DNA of 64,000 nucleotides from the NCBI RefSeq assembly GCF_050624435.1, contig NC_134539.1, forward strand, positions 44,362,001 to 44,426,000, read 5' to 3'. The notes below the pieces were generated by a model. That model was not told where the DNA came from, did not search any database, and was given only the letters and a program-made list of their open reading frames with translations. Numbering within the stretch: the stretch's first letter is position 1; each line of letters starts with the position of its first letter. The stretch comes from Tenrec ecaudatus (lineage: Eukaryota > Chordata > Mammalia > Afrosoricida > Tenrecidae). This document shows, one piece after another, positions 33,386-45,600 of the stretch. The position numbers and the translations under genes are program-made.

Positions 33386-33820
33386 CTTTTTTTAAAAATC
33401 ATTTTATTGGGGGCTCGTACAATTCTTATCACAATCCATACACACATCCATTGTGTCAAAAACATATATACATTTGTTGCCATCATCATTCTCAAAACAT
33501 TTGCCTTCTACTTGAGCCCTTAATATCTGCTGCTCATTTTCCCCCCTCCCTCCCCACTCGCCCCCACCTCGTGAACCCTTCATCATTCATATATTATTAT
33601 TGTTTTGTCATATATTACACTGTCTGACGTCTCCCCTTGCCCTCTTCTCTGCTGTCCATCCCCCAGGGATGAGGCTATGTGTAGATTCCTGTAATCAATT
33701 TCCCCTTTCTACCCCACATTCCCTCCACCCTCCAGGCATCACCGCTCTCCATCACTGGTTCTGGAGGAGTCATCTGTCCTGGATTCCCTGTGTTTCCAGT
33801 TGCTATCTGTACCAATGTAC
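33386..33820 (-). mobile_element. Family A retrotransposon 3' end (reverse)
   Basis: It opens with TTTTTTTTAAAAATCATTTTATTGGGGGCTCG. The family signature then runs to CAGTTGCTATCTGTACCAATGTAC. It is a copy of about 435 bp, 5' truncated. Confidence 0.85.
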
Positions 33821-36289
33821 TGTAGAAAATATGGTCAATAACCGTAGTGCCCACACCTACTAAAATGTTTATGATATAATTCATGTCATTCCACTAAATG
33901 GAATATGCCACATTTGCATTCAACCACTAAAAGAAGTCACATTTCAAAGGAAGTTACATTATGGATAACTAACACACACACACACACACATAAAACAGAG
34001 TGAACAGAGAAGATTATCAATGGTGATGGCTCCCCATGCCTTATCTGGCCCTAATGTACCCACTCCAATGCCTCATCCCAGAAAAAGCACATCCCTTCCA
34101 AGCTCACGCCATGGGCTAGATTTGTTCTGGTGGTCTTACTAACCCACCAGGGAGCTTGGAAGGGTGTGGTCTATTTACCCACATGCCTAGGAAGGACAAT
34201 GTGTGAGATTTTGGCCTCTATCACAATCAGGAATGGGCCAAATTGTTTCTCTGGACAACAGAGGTGAGCAGAAATCTCCTGTTCTTTGGAAAGTGTGGGC
34301 TGCTGTCCCCGTCGCCCACGTATTTAACCAATAGCTTTTGAGCAAATGTTGAGCCCTTGCTGCTAAGCTAGGATCCAGGGAAGTAACAAGAAGCAGGACG
34401 GAAATGGTTCTTTCTTTCTGACAGCTTACTGGGAGTGAGGACAAACTTGCCACCTTTGGAGGAGTGAGTCTATTGCAGAAGATGCGGGACCTTGCCTGGA
34501 CCCTGGCTTCTCATTATCAGGCTACAGCTCCGTGTTGATGCTGACCACCCCAAGGAAGCATGGCCTTGAAAGTGGGATTGCCCACCCTAAAGCATATGTA
34601 GGATTTAGGCGTTTCTAAAACCCAGACGAACATTGAGCAAATTGTCTATTCACAACAGTCGGTGAGTTTCTAGCTTCCACTTAACAAAAATTACCGTGGG
34701 GCGTGTTCCTTCCTGCGCAGCTGTTCATAATCATCCAACGGCTCGCCCATGGCCACACCACTGCTCTCGAAGGAACAAGCATCGTGTCGCAAAAGGAATT
34801 CCCTTCCTTTCACTTGTGCTCCGGCGTGAAGGGGTGGTCTTGTAAAGGCCGAGAAGCATTCACCTTAAACGTTCAAGTCTAAAATTATTCAAGTAATGTG
34901 ACCACTTAAAAAAAAAAGACATCAAAATAAAATGACTTGCCATGACCCACCAGGCCAGCCTCACATTTGCTAATCTTTTCTCCTTTCACTCCCGGGCACC
35001 TTCTACATGGCATTGAGTATGGCCAAGAGGTTTGTTCCATAGGGTTTGGGTTTGTTTGTTTTTTTCTTTTAATAGTATAAATATTTTCTATGTTGCTATA
35101 GAGTCTTCATAACTCAAAAATGTTCAAAGCTACCTAACATATTGCATAGAAGCACAAAAGCATAATTGAAAACTCTTGTTTGAACTTTCCAATTTAATCT
35201 TGCCATAATTCAACTAACACCATAGTCTATCCCTTCTTGCCCGTGGTTTCACTCACTACCCTCTTTTTGGATACTGTTTCTAAAATAGGTCCCCAGAAGG
35301 ACAATTAAATTTCAAAAGGTTATTGCTAATTTTCTCTTTTACTGTTGTTAGTTAAAGGTTATTATTAACTTTCATTAACACAGTCATGAAAGGAGGTAAC
35401 AACCGAATCATATCCTTGGATACAATCTACAGCATGGGTGTATGTAAATTCTACAGTCAGGATACCTGAATTCAAACTCCAGGTGACAAACTTACCAATT
35501 GTATCCGAGGGCAAGTTGCTTATATCTCCTTATCTGTAAAGCGGAAATTATGGTATTAACCATGTATCTACCATGCTTTTATTACTATGTTAAGATTGCA
35601 AGGTATTTCAGCATAGCCAGGATACTCAGAATTGAAAGACTAGACACTTACAGCCAGATACCTCCATCTCTACATGAAGTCTGCTTAATTAGAAGAATCC
35701 TCAGCGAGCTTGGTCTGGACCTAGGACTTGATAGAATACTCTGTGTCAAGGCTGATGGCATACAGCAGTAATGAATTGAACATGTTGACTTCATTTGTGG
35801 TTTATACAACCCATTTACAAAAGAGAAACAATTTAGCCACATTTAGGGAGAGACTGGGTGCTTTAGGGATGGGGAATATTTGACAGTGGAGAAACTGGTG
35901 CACCAGCAGTGTCTTAGATGATTGGGGGTGGGAGGTGGGGGGTGTTAGCGCTTCAGGGAGAGAAAGGGATAGGGAGGGGACAAGCATACAATAATAGAAG
36001 TGAGAAATGCTGAGTCTGGAACCCTGAAAATGACAAGGGGTATTGGGGGGTTGGATCAAGGCATTCCTTAAGAGCTAAGACTAGGAAGGTTGTCGGGGAG
36101 TTCGTGAGGGAGGACCTTGATTACCATGCCCAAGAACTTAGACATCAGCAAGTGGAGAGGCCTATGGGAAATGTGGACTCAACACTAACTTTAAAGGGAG
36201 GGGCAGACACGATCAGATTTAACAAAGGCTTACCCAGTTTTGTCTGGCCTGCATCAAGAAAAGGACCCTAACACCCCTGGAACTATCAT
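33821..36289. other. Intergenic stretch, mostly unassigned
   Basis: It contains a short CA microsatellite (about 33972-33990), a MIR at 35450-35610, and an otherwise unassigned region including 34620-34930, which has no repeat signature. No gene. Confidence 0.4.
35450..35610 (+). repeat. MIR-type SINE
   Basis: GAATTCAAACTCCAGGTGAC..GGGCAAGTTGCTTATATCTCC..TTATCTGTAAAGCGGAAATT matches the MIR core and 3' half. Confidence 0.7.
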
Positions 36290-36480
36290 GCTCACCATTT
36301 CCTGGAAATGTCAGCTCCTTTCCAAATACCCAGCCTTTGCACATACCATTCCCTCTGCCTGAAGGACTTAGCTTCTTTTCTCTGCTGGAAGCTGGATTCA
36401 TTCTAGTTGTCACTTCTGATGTGAAGCCTTCCCTGAATATTCACATACCACATGATATTGACTGTCACCTAATGGTCACT
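36290..36480 (+). repeat. L2 LINE 3' region
   Basis: CATACCATTCCCTCTGCCTG..AGTTGTCACTTCTGATGTGAAGCCTTCCCTG matches the order of the L2 consensus. A tail near 37080-37130 (AGCCTGGCCCTGAATCAGGA..AATAAATGGATGG) may be the same L2, split by SINEs. Confidence 0.65.
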
Positions 36481-36499
36481 GGTGGCCAATCTTCATAAT

Positions 36500-36650
36500 G
36501 TCGATTGCCAACCAACATTTATTGAAGACCCATTCTGTCCCGGGGACAGTTCTAAATACTTCCCATACAACATCCCAGTTAATTCTTCCAATGCACATAT
36601 GAACTGGCTACTACTATTAGCTCCATTGTATAGATTTAACGGATTGTTAC
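36500..36650 (+). repeat. MIR/L2-type ancient repeat
   Basis: ACATTTATTGAAGACCCATT..CAGTTAATTCTTCCAATGCA..CTACTACTATTAGCTCCATT follows the MIR pattern 'TTTATTGAGC..ATTTAATCCTC..ACTATTATTATCC'. Confidence 0.6.
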
Positions 36651-36689
36651 TTTTATAGCTGCTGTTGTATCAGCCTTCTACTTGTAAAA

Positions 36690-36790
36690 CAAAAGGCTGT
36701 CAGTTCCATGCCATCCTGTGACTGGTGGTGGGTCCAGTTTGCTGGGATCCATGGGCTTTTGTTGGCTGATTTTCAGAGGAAGGTAAACCA
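36690..36790 (-). repeat. AfroSINE long-form fragment (reverse)
   Basis: CAGTTTGCTGGGATCCATGG..TGTTGGCTGATTTTCAGAGG resembles the reversed middle of the long AfroSINE. Strongly decayed. Confidence 0.4.
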
Positions 36791-36849
36791 TGGCCAAAGA
36801 TGCACAGCTCAGAAAAGCTATCAGACCCCAGGCAGCCAGTGTACATGCG

Positions 36850-37015
36850 GGTAGACACATGCTGTTTGTTAAAGGTTGGACTGTTATCCACAAGGAAATT
36901 GGTTCAAACCCAACAGCTGAGCCCCAGAGGAAGATGAGGCTGCCTGCTCCCATAAAGTTCTACAACCTCAGAAACCCCATAGAGGGGAGCTATGAGGCAG
37001 AATTGACTTGATGGC
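36850..37015 (+). repeat. AfroSINE
   Basis: TAAAGGTTGGACTGTTATCC..GGTTCAAACCCAACAGCTGA..GAGGCAGAATTGACTTGATG matches AfroSINE from the tRNA part to the tail. Confidence 0.65.
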
Positions 37016-37679
37016 AGGAAGTTTATACTCATCTTTTTTTACTACCTATTTATTTTTGTCTCCCTGGTGCCTTAAACAGAGCCTGGCCCTGAATCAGGAC
37101 TCAATCAATGTCTTGAATAAATGGATGGACGGATGATGAAATATTCTACTCTTCCCAACCCCTCACCCTTACTCAGATTTTTAAGGAACTGAGACACATT
37201 GCTGTCAGATGCAGCTCGCCTTTTAAAATTCAAATATATTCCTGTTGATACAAAGTGTTTCTTCTCATATGATTTGGCATCAATGTTACATTTTCTTTCA
37301 GGGCTTCATATTGCTTTTTTAAATATCTAAGTAAAAATATGCAGCATGGCAAATGAGAAATGTCTTTGTCTAAAATTCCAGGCTCTCTCTGAGAAAATGT
37401 CAGAGAATCTGAACATCAACACTCCCTCTAAGAGGTCACCTTGGCCCTCCTCTTTCTCTCTTGCCCTGAGGTGTGTCCGGCAGGGGTGAAGAGTTCCCGT
37501 GAGCTTAGTCATTAGAGAGCAGTGGTGACCACACACAGGGTAGTAGGAGGGAACAGAAACCAGGAGTGGTGATGGGAGGAGTGTAGATGCCTGTGGCAAG
37601 TAGAATGCGTGCTCCGATGCTTACCACAGAGAGCCAGCTGGGAAGGGGAAGCAGAGTAGGGTGAGAGAGCAAAGCGGAG

Positions 37680-37905
37680 CAAGGACTCTCCTTAGAATCT
37701 GAGTAACCTGAACATGCTTATTACACCAGAAGGACAGCGGGGAAAGAGGAAGGTCCTCAACAAGATGGATTGACACCGTGGCTGCAACAATGGACTCAAA
37801 CCTAAGAACAATTGTGAGGGCGGCCCAGGACTGGATGGTGTTTCGTTCTGTTGGAGATAGGGCTGTTCAGATTCAAGGGCATCTAAGAGCAACAATGACA
37901 CTGGA
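37680..37905 (+). mobile_element. RTE-clade LINE 3' end
   Basis: CAGCGGGGAAAGAGGAAGGT, CAACAAGATGGATTGACACC, CAACAATGGACTCAAACCTA and GAACAATTGTGAGGGCGGCC parallel 61095-61190 closely. Confidence 0.75.
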
Positions 37906-38169
37906 AGGTGGGAGCCATGGAAGTGTCAGCATATCTGCCATTCAAGTTACTGCTTGAGACATGTGTGAGGAGGGATTGGGATCAAGGTCCAGAGTGGAGT
38001 TCACAGGTAGCACAAATAATGAATATGCTGTGTTTCTACCTAAGAGATGCGCTGTTGAGAAAGAGAGAGTGGACAGCATCCTGGCCCACCAAGCTTCCAG
38101 GACACCATTCCTGCTCAGAGCAGCCAATGCACAGAGAAGACCGTAGGGTGGGCCTCATCACAAGACACA

Positions 38170-39790
38170 ACATCCCCTTACTGACCCACAGCACTACAGG
38201 GGTAGCACTGGAGACAGTGCAGCAGCTGTGCCTGGTCTGACCCCCCCAACACCAGGACATAACATGAAGAGAGTACAACAGGGCAGCAAGGGGAGAAAAG
38301 CAACAAAGTCCCTGGGGAATTGTGAAAACAGACTTCAGATTCAGAGGGCAGGGCTTGGCACGGCATCAGACCCAATCAGAAAGCATACATAAGGCTCAGC
38401 AAACAGACCGGGAACTATTCATAGGCTATTTTTCTTTTCTTTCTTCTTCTTTTTTCCCCCATGTCTATCTATATAAGATAACAATAGGACTGATGTTCCT
38501 GTGGAACAGGGGAGAGGAGGAGGTGGGGGGAAAGGAATGGTGACCCAACAAACCCAGGGTCAAGGGAACAACAAGAGATCTAAAATTGATGGCAAGGAGG
38601 TCATAGAATGCTTGGTGGGGTACAATCAAGTGCATTATATCCAAAAAGGAAGTACAAAGAGTCAAATGAAAGTGAAACATGATAGTGGGACAGGAGGTAA
38701 GTAAAAGGAACTAGAGGAAAGAACTAGGAGCCAAAAGACATTTATAGAGGTATAAACATAGGCATGTATATATGTCAATATATTAATATATAATGATAGG
38801 GATATATGTATATGTACATATATTTATAGGCTAAGTATTAAGGTAGCAGATGGATATTGGGCCTCTACTCAACTCCTCCCTGAACACAAGAACACTTTAG
38901 TCTAATAACCTGGCATTCTGTGATGTTCACCTTTCTGACATGATCGCTGAAGATAAAATGGGTGCATAAGCTAATGTGGTGAAGAAAGCTAATGGTGTCC
39001 AGCTATTAAAAGATAGCTCGAAGCTAATCAAGCAGCCATTTAGCAGGGTAGCAATAATGTCCATATGGTAGAAGCACACCAACCCGTGTGATCATGAGGT
39101 GTCAATGGGATCAGGTATCAGGCATCAGAAGACCCAAATCAAACAACCATTACAATGTAAACAAGGGGGATCAGAATGGAGACCCAATGCCCATCTGTAG
39201 GCAATTGAGCATCCCCTCACAGAAGGGTCATAAGGAAGGGACCAGCCAGTCAAGATGCAGTATAGCACTGATGAAACACACAACATTCCTCTAGCTCTTT
39301 AATCCTTCCTTCCCCCGCCGCCCCCACCCCCACTATCATGACCTCAGTTCTACCTTGCAAATCTGGCTAATACAGAGCCTGTACACTGGTACAGAAAAGA
39401 GATCTCGACACACAGAGTCTAGGACAGATAAACCCCTCAGGAACAGTAATGAGAGTAGCAACACCAGAGGGTAGGGGGAAGGTGGGGAAAGAAGACACAG
39501 AAAGGGGGACGATTACAATGATCAACGTATGCCCACCCCCCACCCCAGGGAATGAACAACAGAATCGTGGGTGAAGGGAGACAATGGATGGTGTAAAATA
39601 GGAAAATAATGAGAATTTAGAAATTATCAAGGGTTCATGAGGGCAGGAGGGTGGGGGGAAGAGGGGAAAAAATAGTAGCTGCTACCAAGGGCTCAAGTAG
39701 AAAGAAAATGATGATGGCAACCTATATCCATACACCTACAATTGGTGTATGGATTGCTATAAGAGCCGCCCCAATAACATGATTTATTAA
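38170..39790 (+). mobile_element. Family A retrotransposon, longest copy
   Basis: About 1.6 kb: a non-coding 5' part (38170-38700), an A/T-rich TATA-like block (38740-38830), then the full family A 3' signature to ATAACATGATTTATTAAAATTAATTAATAAATT. No open reading frame of retrotransposon length is present. The element visible here is a 3' UTR-like region without its coding part. The exact 5' limit is uncertain. Confidence 0.75.
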
Positions 39791-39834
39791 AATTAATTAA
39801 TAAATTAATAAGAGATCGGCTGTTCATGTCCTTT

Positions 39835-39940
39835 CAGAGGCACCTTGGAAGAAAGGCCTGGCAATCTACTGCTGAAAACCCTGCCAACGAAACCCCAGCA
39901 GAGAATAGTCTTCCTTGGACACCTGTGGGGGTACAACACA
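39835..39940 (+). repeat. AfroSINE long-form fragment
   Basis: GAGGCACCTTGGAAGAAAGG, CCTGGCAATCTACTGCTGAA and CCAACGAAACCCCAGCAGAG are the diagnostic insert of the long AfroSINE. Head and tail are missing. Confidence 0.7.
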
Positions 39941-41241
39941 CCAGAACTGAACCATGACAGTTGGGATGCAAGAGGCAGTCGAGTGACTGGCTGTATTTGG
40001 AGGTGCCGAGAACTCTTTGCCTCTCAGTGAGCTCAAGTGGGCAGGAAAGGAAGGGAGATGCCAGGGAGCTGAGTTCTCGCTGAAGCACCTGGTCTTGGAG
40101 GTGGGATCCCAGGTGAGAGAAGCAGAGAGGTCAGGTTTGAAGCTGCTGCTGAGAGCCACATCAAGAGAATGGAGTGGAAGGCAAGGAGTCCCGGCGCAGC
40201 CATGAAAACAGTCATTTGTTGTTCTATTCCCCACACGACTTGAAAAGCTTGCTAAGACGGTCCAGGGTAATACTCTTTGCTAAGGCTTCCCTTACAGAAA
40301 CCCCCACACCGCCACCATACCACCAAAGAAATAAAGATGTGGGGGGTGGGGTGGGGGTGGGGAGGTGAGCCAGAGAGCTCTTGGATTCAGAAGGGACACT
40401 TCCTTCCCCCACCTCCGTAATTATCTGGCTTTTTGAATTAGGGCTGGAAAGCAAACTTGCCTAGTTTCTATTCAGGATTTCCGCTCTGGAGTTTGCTCCC
40501 ATTAATGAAACAGCTTAGTTTGGTTTGGCTAGCTGCATGCATGACTTCCAAAAACCACATCACAATGCGGGAGGAATGCCGCTGCTAGCAAAGCCGCAGC
40601 AGCGCCACCACATTGTCTAAAGAGAGGCGCAGGGCTGCGCCAGCGCCTCTGAAATCCATTTAAGATGTGTGAAAACACGAGATTGAAATGCTGACCTTGC
40701 CCTGCGGCTGAAGAACTTCCAGGAGGCGGAGAGTGGGGACAGCTGCGGGCCTGGGCCCATCCACACCTCCCTGTCAAGCAGGAAAAATGGGCTTGTGTCT
40801 GTCTTTCTGTCCCAACCAGGGCATGAACCTACTCTAAGGGGACTGGGTTAGGAACTGCTGCCTAAGGGAGGTTCACAAAGGCCAGCAGGGGGAGGAGTCG
40901 GGCATCAAGGGACAAAAAGAGAAAAACCTCAGGCAAACACCTGGGTCTGGTCTGTGGTGACTTGGCCCCTCGCTCCAGATTGGGGTGAGGAAGAGACCCC
41001 GGCCTGGGGCTTTCTAGGTGCAACCTGATACCAAAATGCTTGAGCACAGTGGAGGGGGGCAGGGTGTTGAACTTGGAAATCCATAAACAGGACTGCTTTT
41101 TCATTTCCTTTTGTGACTGTAGACTGCAGGTAAATATGGCACAGTCTTGGTTGAGTGGAAGATCTAGACGCAGTCTGCCTTGTTCCAATCTGGACTCCTC
41201 CTTTCCCTGGGTGCCCTTGGCAAGTACCTTACCCTCTACAT
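39941..41241. other. Intergenic stretch without recognised repeats
   Basis: No gene was found. It contains the candidate regulatory block at 40420-40760 and a G-rich run (about 40339-40365). Confidence 0.4.
40420..40760. promoter_or_regulatory. Candidate conserved non-coding element
   Basis: Repeat-free sequence with dense transcription-factor-like words: CCGTAATTATCTGG, CCCATTAATGAAAC, GCTGCATGCATGAC, ACCACATTGTCTAAAG (SOX-like), and a GC-rich block GAGGCGCAGGGCTGCGCCAGCGCCTC forming an imperfect palindrome at about 40623-40650. It contrasts with the surrounding repeats. No alignment was available. Confidence 0.35.
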
Positions 41242-41416
41242 CCGTGATTCTCAACCTTCCTAATGCCGCAACCCTCTCATTCATTTCCTCGTGTTGCGGT
41301 GACCCCCAAGCATAAAATTATTTTCGTTGCTACTTCGTAACTGTGATTTTGCTACAGTTATGAATCAGGCAGACTCTGTGACCCAGGGGTCATGGCCCAA
41401 AGGTTGAGAACCGCTG
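41242..41416 (-). mobile_element. SPIN non-autonomous hAT element (reverse)
   Basis: The 175-bp element has ends CCGTGATTCTCAACCT and AGGTTGAGAACCGCTG (13 of 16 pair). It is flanked by CTCTACAT and CTCTACAC, an 8-bp duplication with one mismatch. The body has GGTGACCCCCAAGCATAAAA and CGTTGCTACTTCGTAACTG, the reverse complement of the SPIN body. Confidence 0.88.
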
Positions 41417-41504
41417 CTCTACACACTTCCATTTCTCCTTCAGAATAACTGGGGACAAAGTGCCTAGTCATAGAATTGAGGCCGGTCATCATGAACGGGA
41501 GTTC

Positions 41505-41690
41505 CTAGAAGGAACCCCCTGGTATAGTGGATTATGGGTTGGGTTGCTAACCACAAAGTCAGCAGTTCAAAACCACCAGCCACTCCATAGGCGAAAGATG
41601 AGTGTTTCTACTCCCATTCGGAATGACAGTCTCTGCAATTCACTGAGTCAGGCTTGATGGCAGTGAGGCCAGTTGAGTTGTGGCTAGTGA
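41505..41690 (+). repeat. AfroSINE
   Basis: AACCCCCTGGTATAGTGGAT..GGTTGCTAACCACAAAGTCAGCAGTTC..GTCAGGCTTGATGGCAGTGA shows an intact tRNA-like head and the tail. Confidence 0.8.
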
Positions 41691-42149
41691 AAGCCATTAC
41701 TGCTTTCAGCTGCCAGTGTGGCCATTTCACACCAAAGGTATGAGAAATAAATGCCTGGCTCTCTGCTTCTGAAAAATCATCCATGGGGCAGAAAGTGGGG
41801 GGGGGGGACGTGCTTTAAAAGACAGAGTCTTCTAAGTGAGCTATCAGCTAAGTTCACATCAAAGCGCGACATCCTGTATGATCCACAGATTGTAAATAAT
41901 AAAATCCAAGACCGGAGGAAGGAATTGTATTAGAGCTTAAAGTCGGAGCACTCAGTTGGCAAAGTGCTATGGATGACAGCAAAAGCCCCAAATCCATGTG
42001 CGAAGTCCCCGTGGATTAAACCTTTCATGAATCCCCTCTGACCGTTGACCAGCGAAGTGACAGCCTTGCTATCAGAGTACATTGGAAAGTGGATTCGGGC
42101 AGATGTAGTTAAGTTAAAATTTAACATTTTATCATTTGTTTTCCCTTTT

Positions 42150-42490
42150 AAATTTGTTCTAGTTTTTCTTATTTCTTTTGGATTGAGGATTTTCTGTGGT
42201 GTTTGTGGTTGTTGTCGTTGTTGGTTGTGATTTTATTTTCTGCTTTTGGCATAATCTTCTTTATGTGAAATCCAGTATAGGTAAATCTATAAAGATAGTA
42301 ACTGGATGAATACTTTCTTAGGGTTATGACGGGGGAGGTAGGGGCAAGTGAAGAGCTAATAATAATGAATATAAGAATGAAAAAAATGTTCTAAAGTAGA
42401 TTGTGATGATAAGTGCACTCTTTTTAATATACTGAAACCATTGAGTTGCATGGTATTTGACTTATATGCCAATAAAAATGTTAAAATTTT
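42150..42490 (+). mobile_element. Old retroelement 3' end (L1-like)
   Basis: GTTCTAAAGTAGATTGTGATGAT..CTTTTTAATATACTGAAACC..CAATAAAAATGTTAAAATTTT has the composition and order of a LINE 3' UTR ending in a poly(A) signal. Not assigned to a family. Confidence 0.4.
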
Positions 42491-42544
42491 AAGTAAGTAA
42501 ATTGGTTCAACAAAAATCTAGTGGTAACGGATATTTCACTCACC

Positions 42545-42765
42545 CTATGGGCTCAAGGTGGTGCAAACAGTGACTGCCCTGGACTGCCAACCCAAGGTTA
42601 AAGGTTTGAGTCCGTTCAGGGAGTTTTGGAGGCCTAGCAATAATTTACTTTTGAAGAATCAGCCATCAAAAGCTCTATGGAGCAGAGTTATGTGCTTATC
42701 GTATGTCATGCAGTCCTGGTTAAGAATTAGAACTGATTCAATGGCAACTGCCTAACTGACTAGTG
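42545..42765 (+). repeat. AfroSINE, long form
   Basis: The head GGTGGTGCAAACAGTGACTG, B box GGTTTGAGTCCG, the long-form middle (AGCAATAATTTACTTTTGAA) and the tail GAACTGATTCAATGGCAACTG are all present. Confidence 0.8.
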
Positions 42766-42774
42766 TGCCCTGAA

Positions 42775-42890
42775 TGGAACGGACTAGGTTTAAGTCTCAG
42801 GTCCTGTCTTTATTGACTTCAAGGTGTTGAGTGAGTTATTAAGTGGTTTCCTCATCTATAAATTGGAGAATAATCATCTCTACCGTAAAG
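42775..42890 (+). repeat. MIR-type SINE, interrupted by family A
   Basis: GGTTTCCTCATCTATAAATTGGAGAATAATCATCTCTACC is the MIR 3' half. It is cut by the family A insertion at 42901. Confidence 0.7.
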
Positions 42891-43847
42891 ATCCCATCAG
42901 TTGGACATTGGATCTCCCCTCAAGTACTCCCTCAATGCAGGAACACTTTGTTCTAACAACCTGGCAGTCCATGATGCTCACCTTCCCGACATGATCGCAG
43001 AAGACAAAGTATATGCATAAGCAAATGTGGCAAAGAAAGCTGATAGTGCCTGGCTATCAAAAGATATAGCATCTGGGGTCTTAAAGGCTTGAAGATAAAC
43101 AAGGAACCATCAATCTCAGAAACAACAAAACCCACCAGCCTGCGTGATCATGAGATGTTGAAGGGAACAGGTATCAGGCATCAAAGAAAAAAATCATATT
43201 TTTGTGAATGAGGGGGAGTGTGGAGTGGGGACCCAAAGCTCATCTGCAGGCAACTGGACATCCCCTTACAGAAGGGTCGAGGAGAAGAGCCAGTCAGGGT
43301 GCAGTGTAGCAACAATGAAACATACAATTTTCCTCTAGTTCTTGAATGTTCCCTCCCCCTACCCCGCCACTATCATGATCCCAATTCTACTTTACAAATC
43401 CGGTTGGACCAGAGGATGTACACTGGTACAGATAGGAACTGGAAACACAGGGAATCCAGGACAGATGAAGCCCTCAGGACCAGTGGTGAGAGTGGCAATA
43501 CTGGGAGGGTGGAAGGAAGATGAGGGAGAAAGGAGGAACAGATTACAAAGATCTACATATAACCTCCTCCCTGGGGGACGGACAGTGGAGAAGTGAGTTA
43601 AGGGAGACATCAGATGGTATAAGATATGACATAATAATTTATAAATTATCAAGGGTTCATGGGGGAGGGGGCAGCGGGTAGGGAGGGGAAAATGAGGTGA
43701 CACCAAAGGCTCAAGTGGAGAGCAAATGTTTTGAGAATGATGATGGCAACATATGTACAAATGTGCTTGACACAATGGATGGATGTATGGATTGTGATAA
43801 GAGTTGTATGAGCTCCCAATAAAATGATTTTTTAAAAATCCCATCAG
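42891..43847 (+). mobile_element. Family A retrotransposon 3' end with target duplication
   Basis: The copy spans 42901-43837 and ends CAATAAAATGATTTTTTAAAA. It is flanked by a perfect 10-base duplication ATCCCATCAG at 42891-42900 and 43838-43847. At 937 bp it is the best-delimited family A member here. Confidence 0.9.
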
Positions 43848-45600
43848 ATTAGGCAGTCTCTGGGCCAGAAGATTGTTGAACCAAAAAACCAAACTCATGG
43901 TCATTGAGCTGATGCCTACTCATTCCAGAGATGGAATAAGTGCTCCATGAGGGGAGGCACTCTCTTCCCACTGTGGTCCAACACCTCTCTGCACAGCTGG
44001 CCCATCTCAGGATGCTCAGTGAATATCTATGTGCTGACTGCCCGAGACAGGAGGCAGCAGTGCAGCAGGACCAACTTCTTAAAGAAGCATGGCCTCGGGG
44101 ATGTCACACTTCACCAGTAGCTCAGATGGCCCAGGGGATGCTCCCATCCTCAAAGCCTTAGTATCGGTTGACCCAGTTGCCCCCTCACAGATGTCTTTTT
44201 ATTTTTTTAGGACAATTCTTTTCCATCCTTCTAGAAACAAAAGTGTTGCTCTGTAAAGTGCTTTTCTGCAGGTGTTCAGAAGGGTCTCACATTTCAAAGC
44301 TTCTAGCCCGGGACCCTGGGTTCCAGCCCTCCTCCCTGTCAACGTCCAGAAAGAGCCCTTCACAGAACCCACAGGACAGCTGGTCACGCCTTGGCAGAAA
44401 CAGCAGTGAGGGGATGCCTGCTCCTTGTTAATGATCTTAAATTGCTTTTCAGTCTGTCTGAGAGCAGAAATGGAGCCACTGTCCTGGATCAAACATAAGC
44501 ACCCTAGGACTCCTTGCCTCTGAGCCAATTGAAGATGTTGGAGTCCCCCACAGGCCTCCACATCACACAGTTGAGAGCTCTCCCCAACTCAGCAGGGCTT
44601 CTCCCTTCCCGTGATTCACTGGTCCAGTCCATACTCAACTACCTGACCCTGCGTCTTCAGGGAACCAAGGTCCTTGAATATTTTATAACAAAACGCTCTC
44701 TACCCTGGGGTCAGGGCGGAGACAGCTTTCTAAAATGTTGACCTGGGCCTGTATCTTTCAGGCTTAGGACATATCTCCCTCTATAATGAATCACCACTCT
44801 CCCTGCGAGTCGTAAATGCCATTTTCCCTGGGATGCCTGCGCTCCCTCCCTAAAGCCGGGTGAGATTTCCTCCCAAGTGTTTCCACAACTGGTATGGCTG
44901 ACAGAACTCCTGGCACCGATTACTCAGAACTGAACTGCTCAGATCACTTGCATGCCTCCCTCATTCCAACGTGAGAAAAGACTACGTCTCTTCCACTCGT
45001 TGTCTGCTGGTGCCTGGCACTGCCTGCAACAACGGAGGATGACTTAGAAGGGATGTCTTGTGATGGGAGGAAGTGAGACTCCAATTCCAGTTGGTTGAAA
45101 CAATGAGGAAATGTGCCATTTTCAGACCCAGAAGCCTTTCATAGATTCAATTCAGGTCAATGGCTCAGTGAAGGCATCAAAGGCTCAAAGTCTGTCTCTG
45201 CTCTGGCCCCTAAAGCTGGTTCCCCTGGTGGCCACAGAATGACCACCAGTGCTACATACATCATGGTTCACACTGGAAGGGAACAGGGAGAAATCCCTCC
45301 TGATGCTTCAAAAGGTTAGGGGGAAATGGAGTGAAAATAGAACATTGTCACACCAACTTTCTGAAGTACCTTTATATAAGACCTTCCTTGTAATCTACGG
45401 TAATTGAATCATTTTGGTTGGTCCATGTATACAACCATGGGTCAATCGGCTTTGCTAGATAACTGACAACCGCTGGAGGTCGTAACGAATCAAGATACCC
45501 CCCAGGAACAGAAATGGGGTGCGGGAAATGGCTGCCATTGGGAAGGGGGAAAGAAGGACTACATGTTGGCTAGGCAACCAGCAGTATCTTTACAAGTCTG
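43848..45600. other. Intergenic stretch without recognised features
   Basis: No gene, and no repeat assigned with confidence. Confidence 0.4.

Noticed and set aside
41930-42127. Possible processed pseudogene on the minus strand (66 codons)
   Set aside because: The peptide looked protein-like at first, but I could not recognise any family and neighbouring bases show no continuation.
42545-42610. tRNA-like A and B boxes
   Set aside because: They belong to the tRNA-derived heads of AfroSINEs. No complete cloverleaf tRNA gene was found.
43392-43904. 170-codon minus-strand open frame
   Set aside because: It is antisense to the non-coding family A 3' end. Similar antisense frames recur at other family A copies for the same reason.
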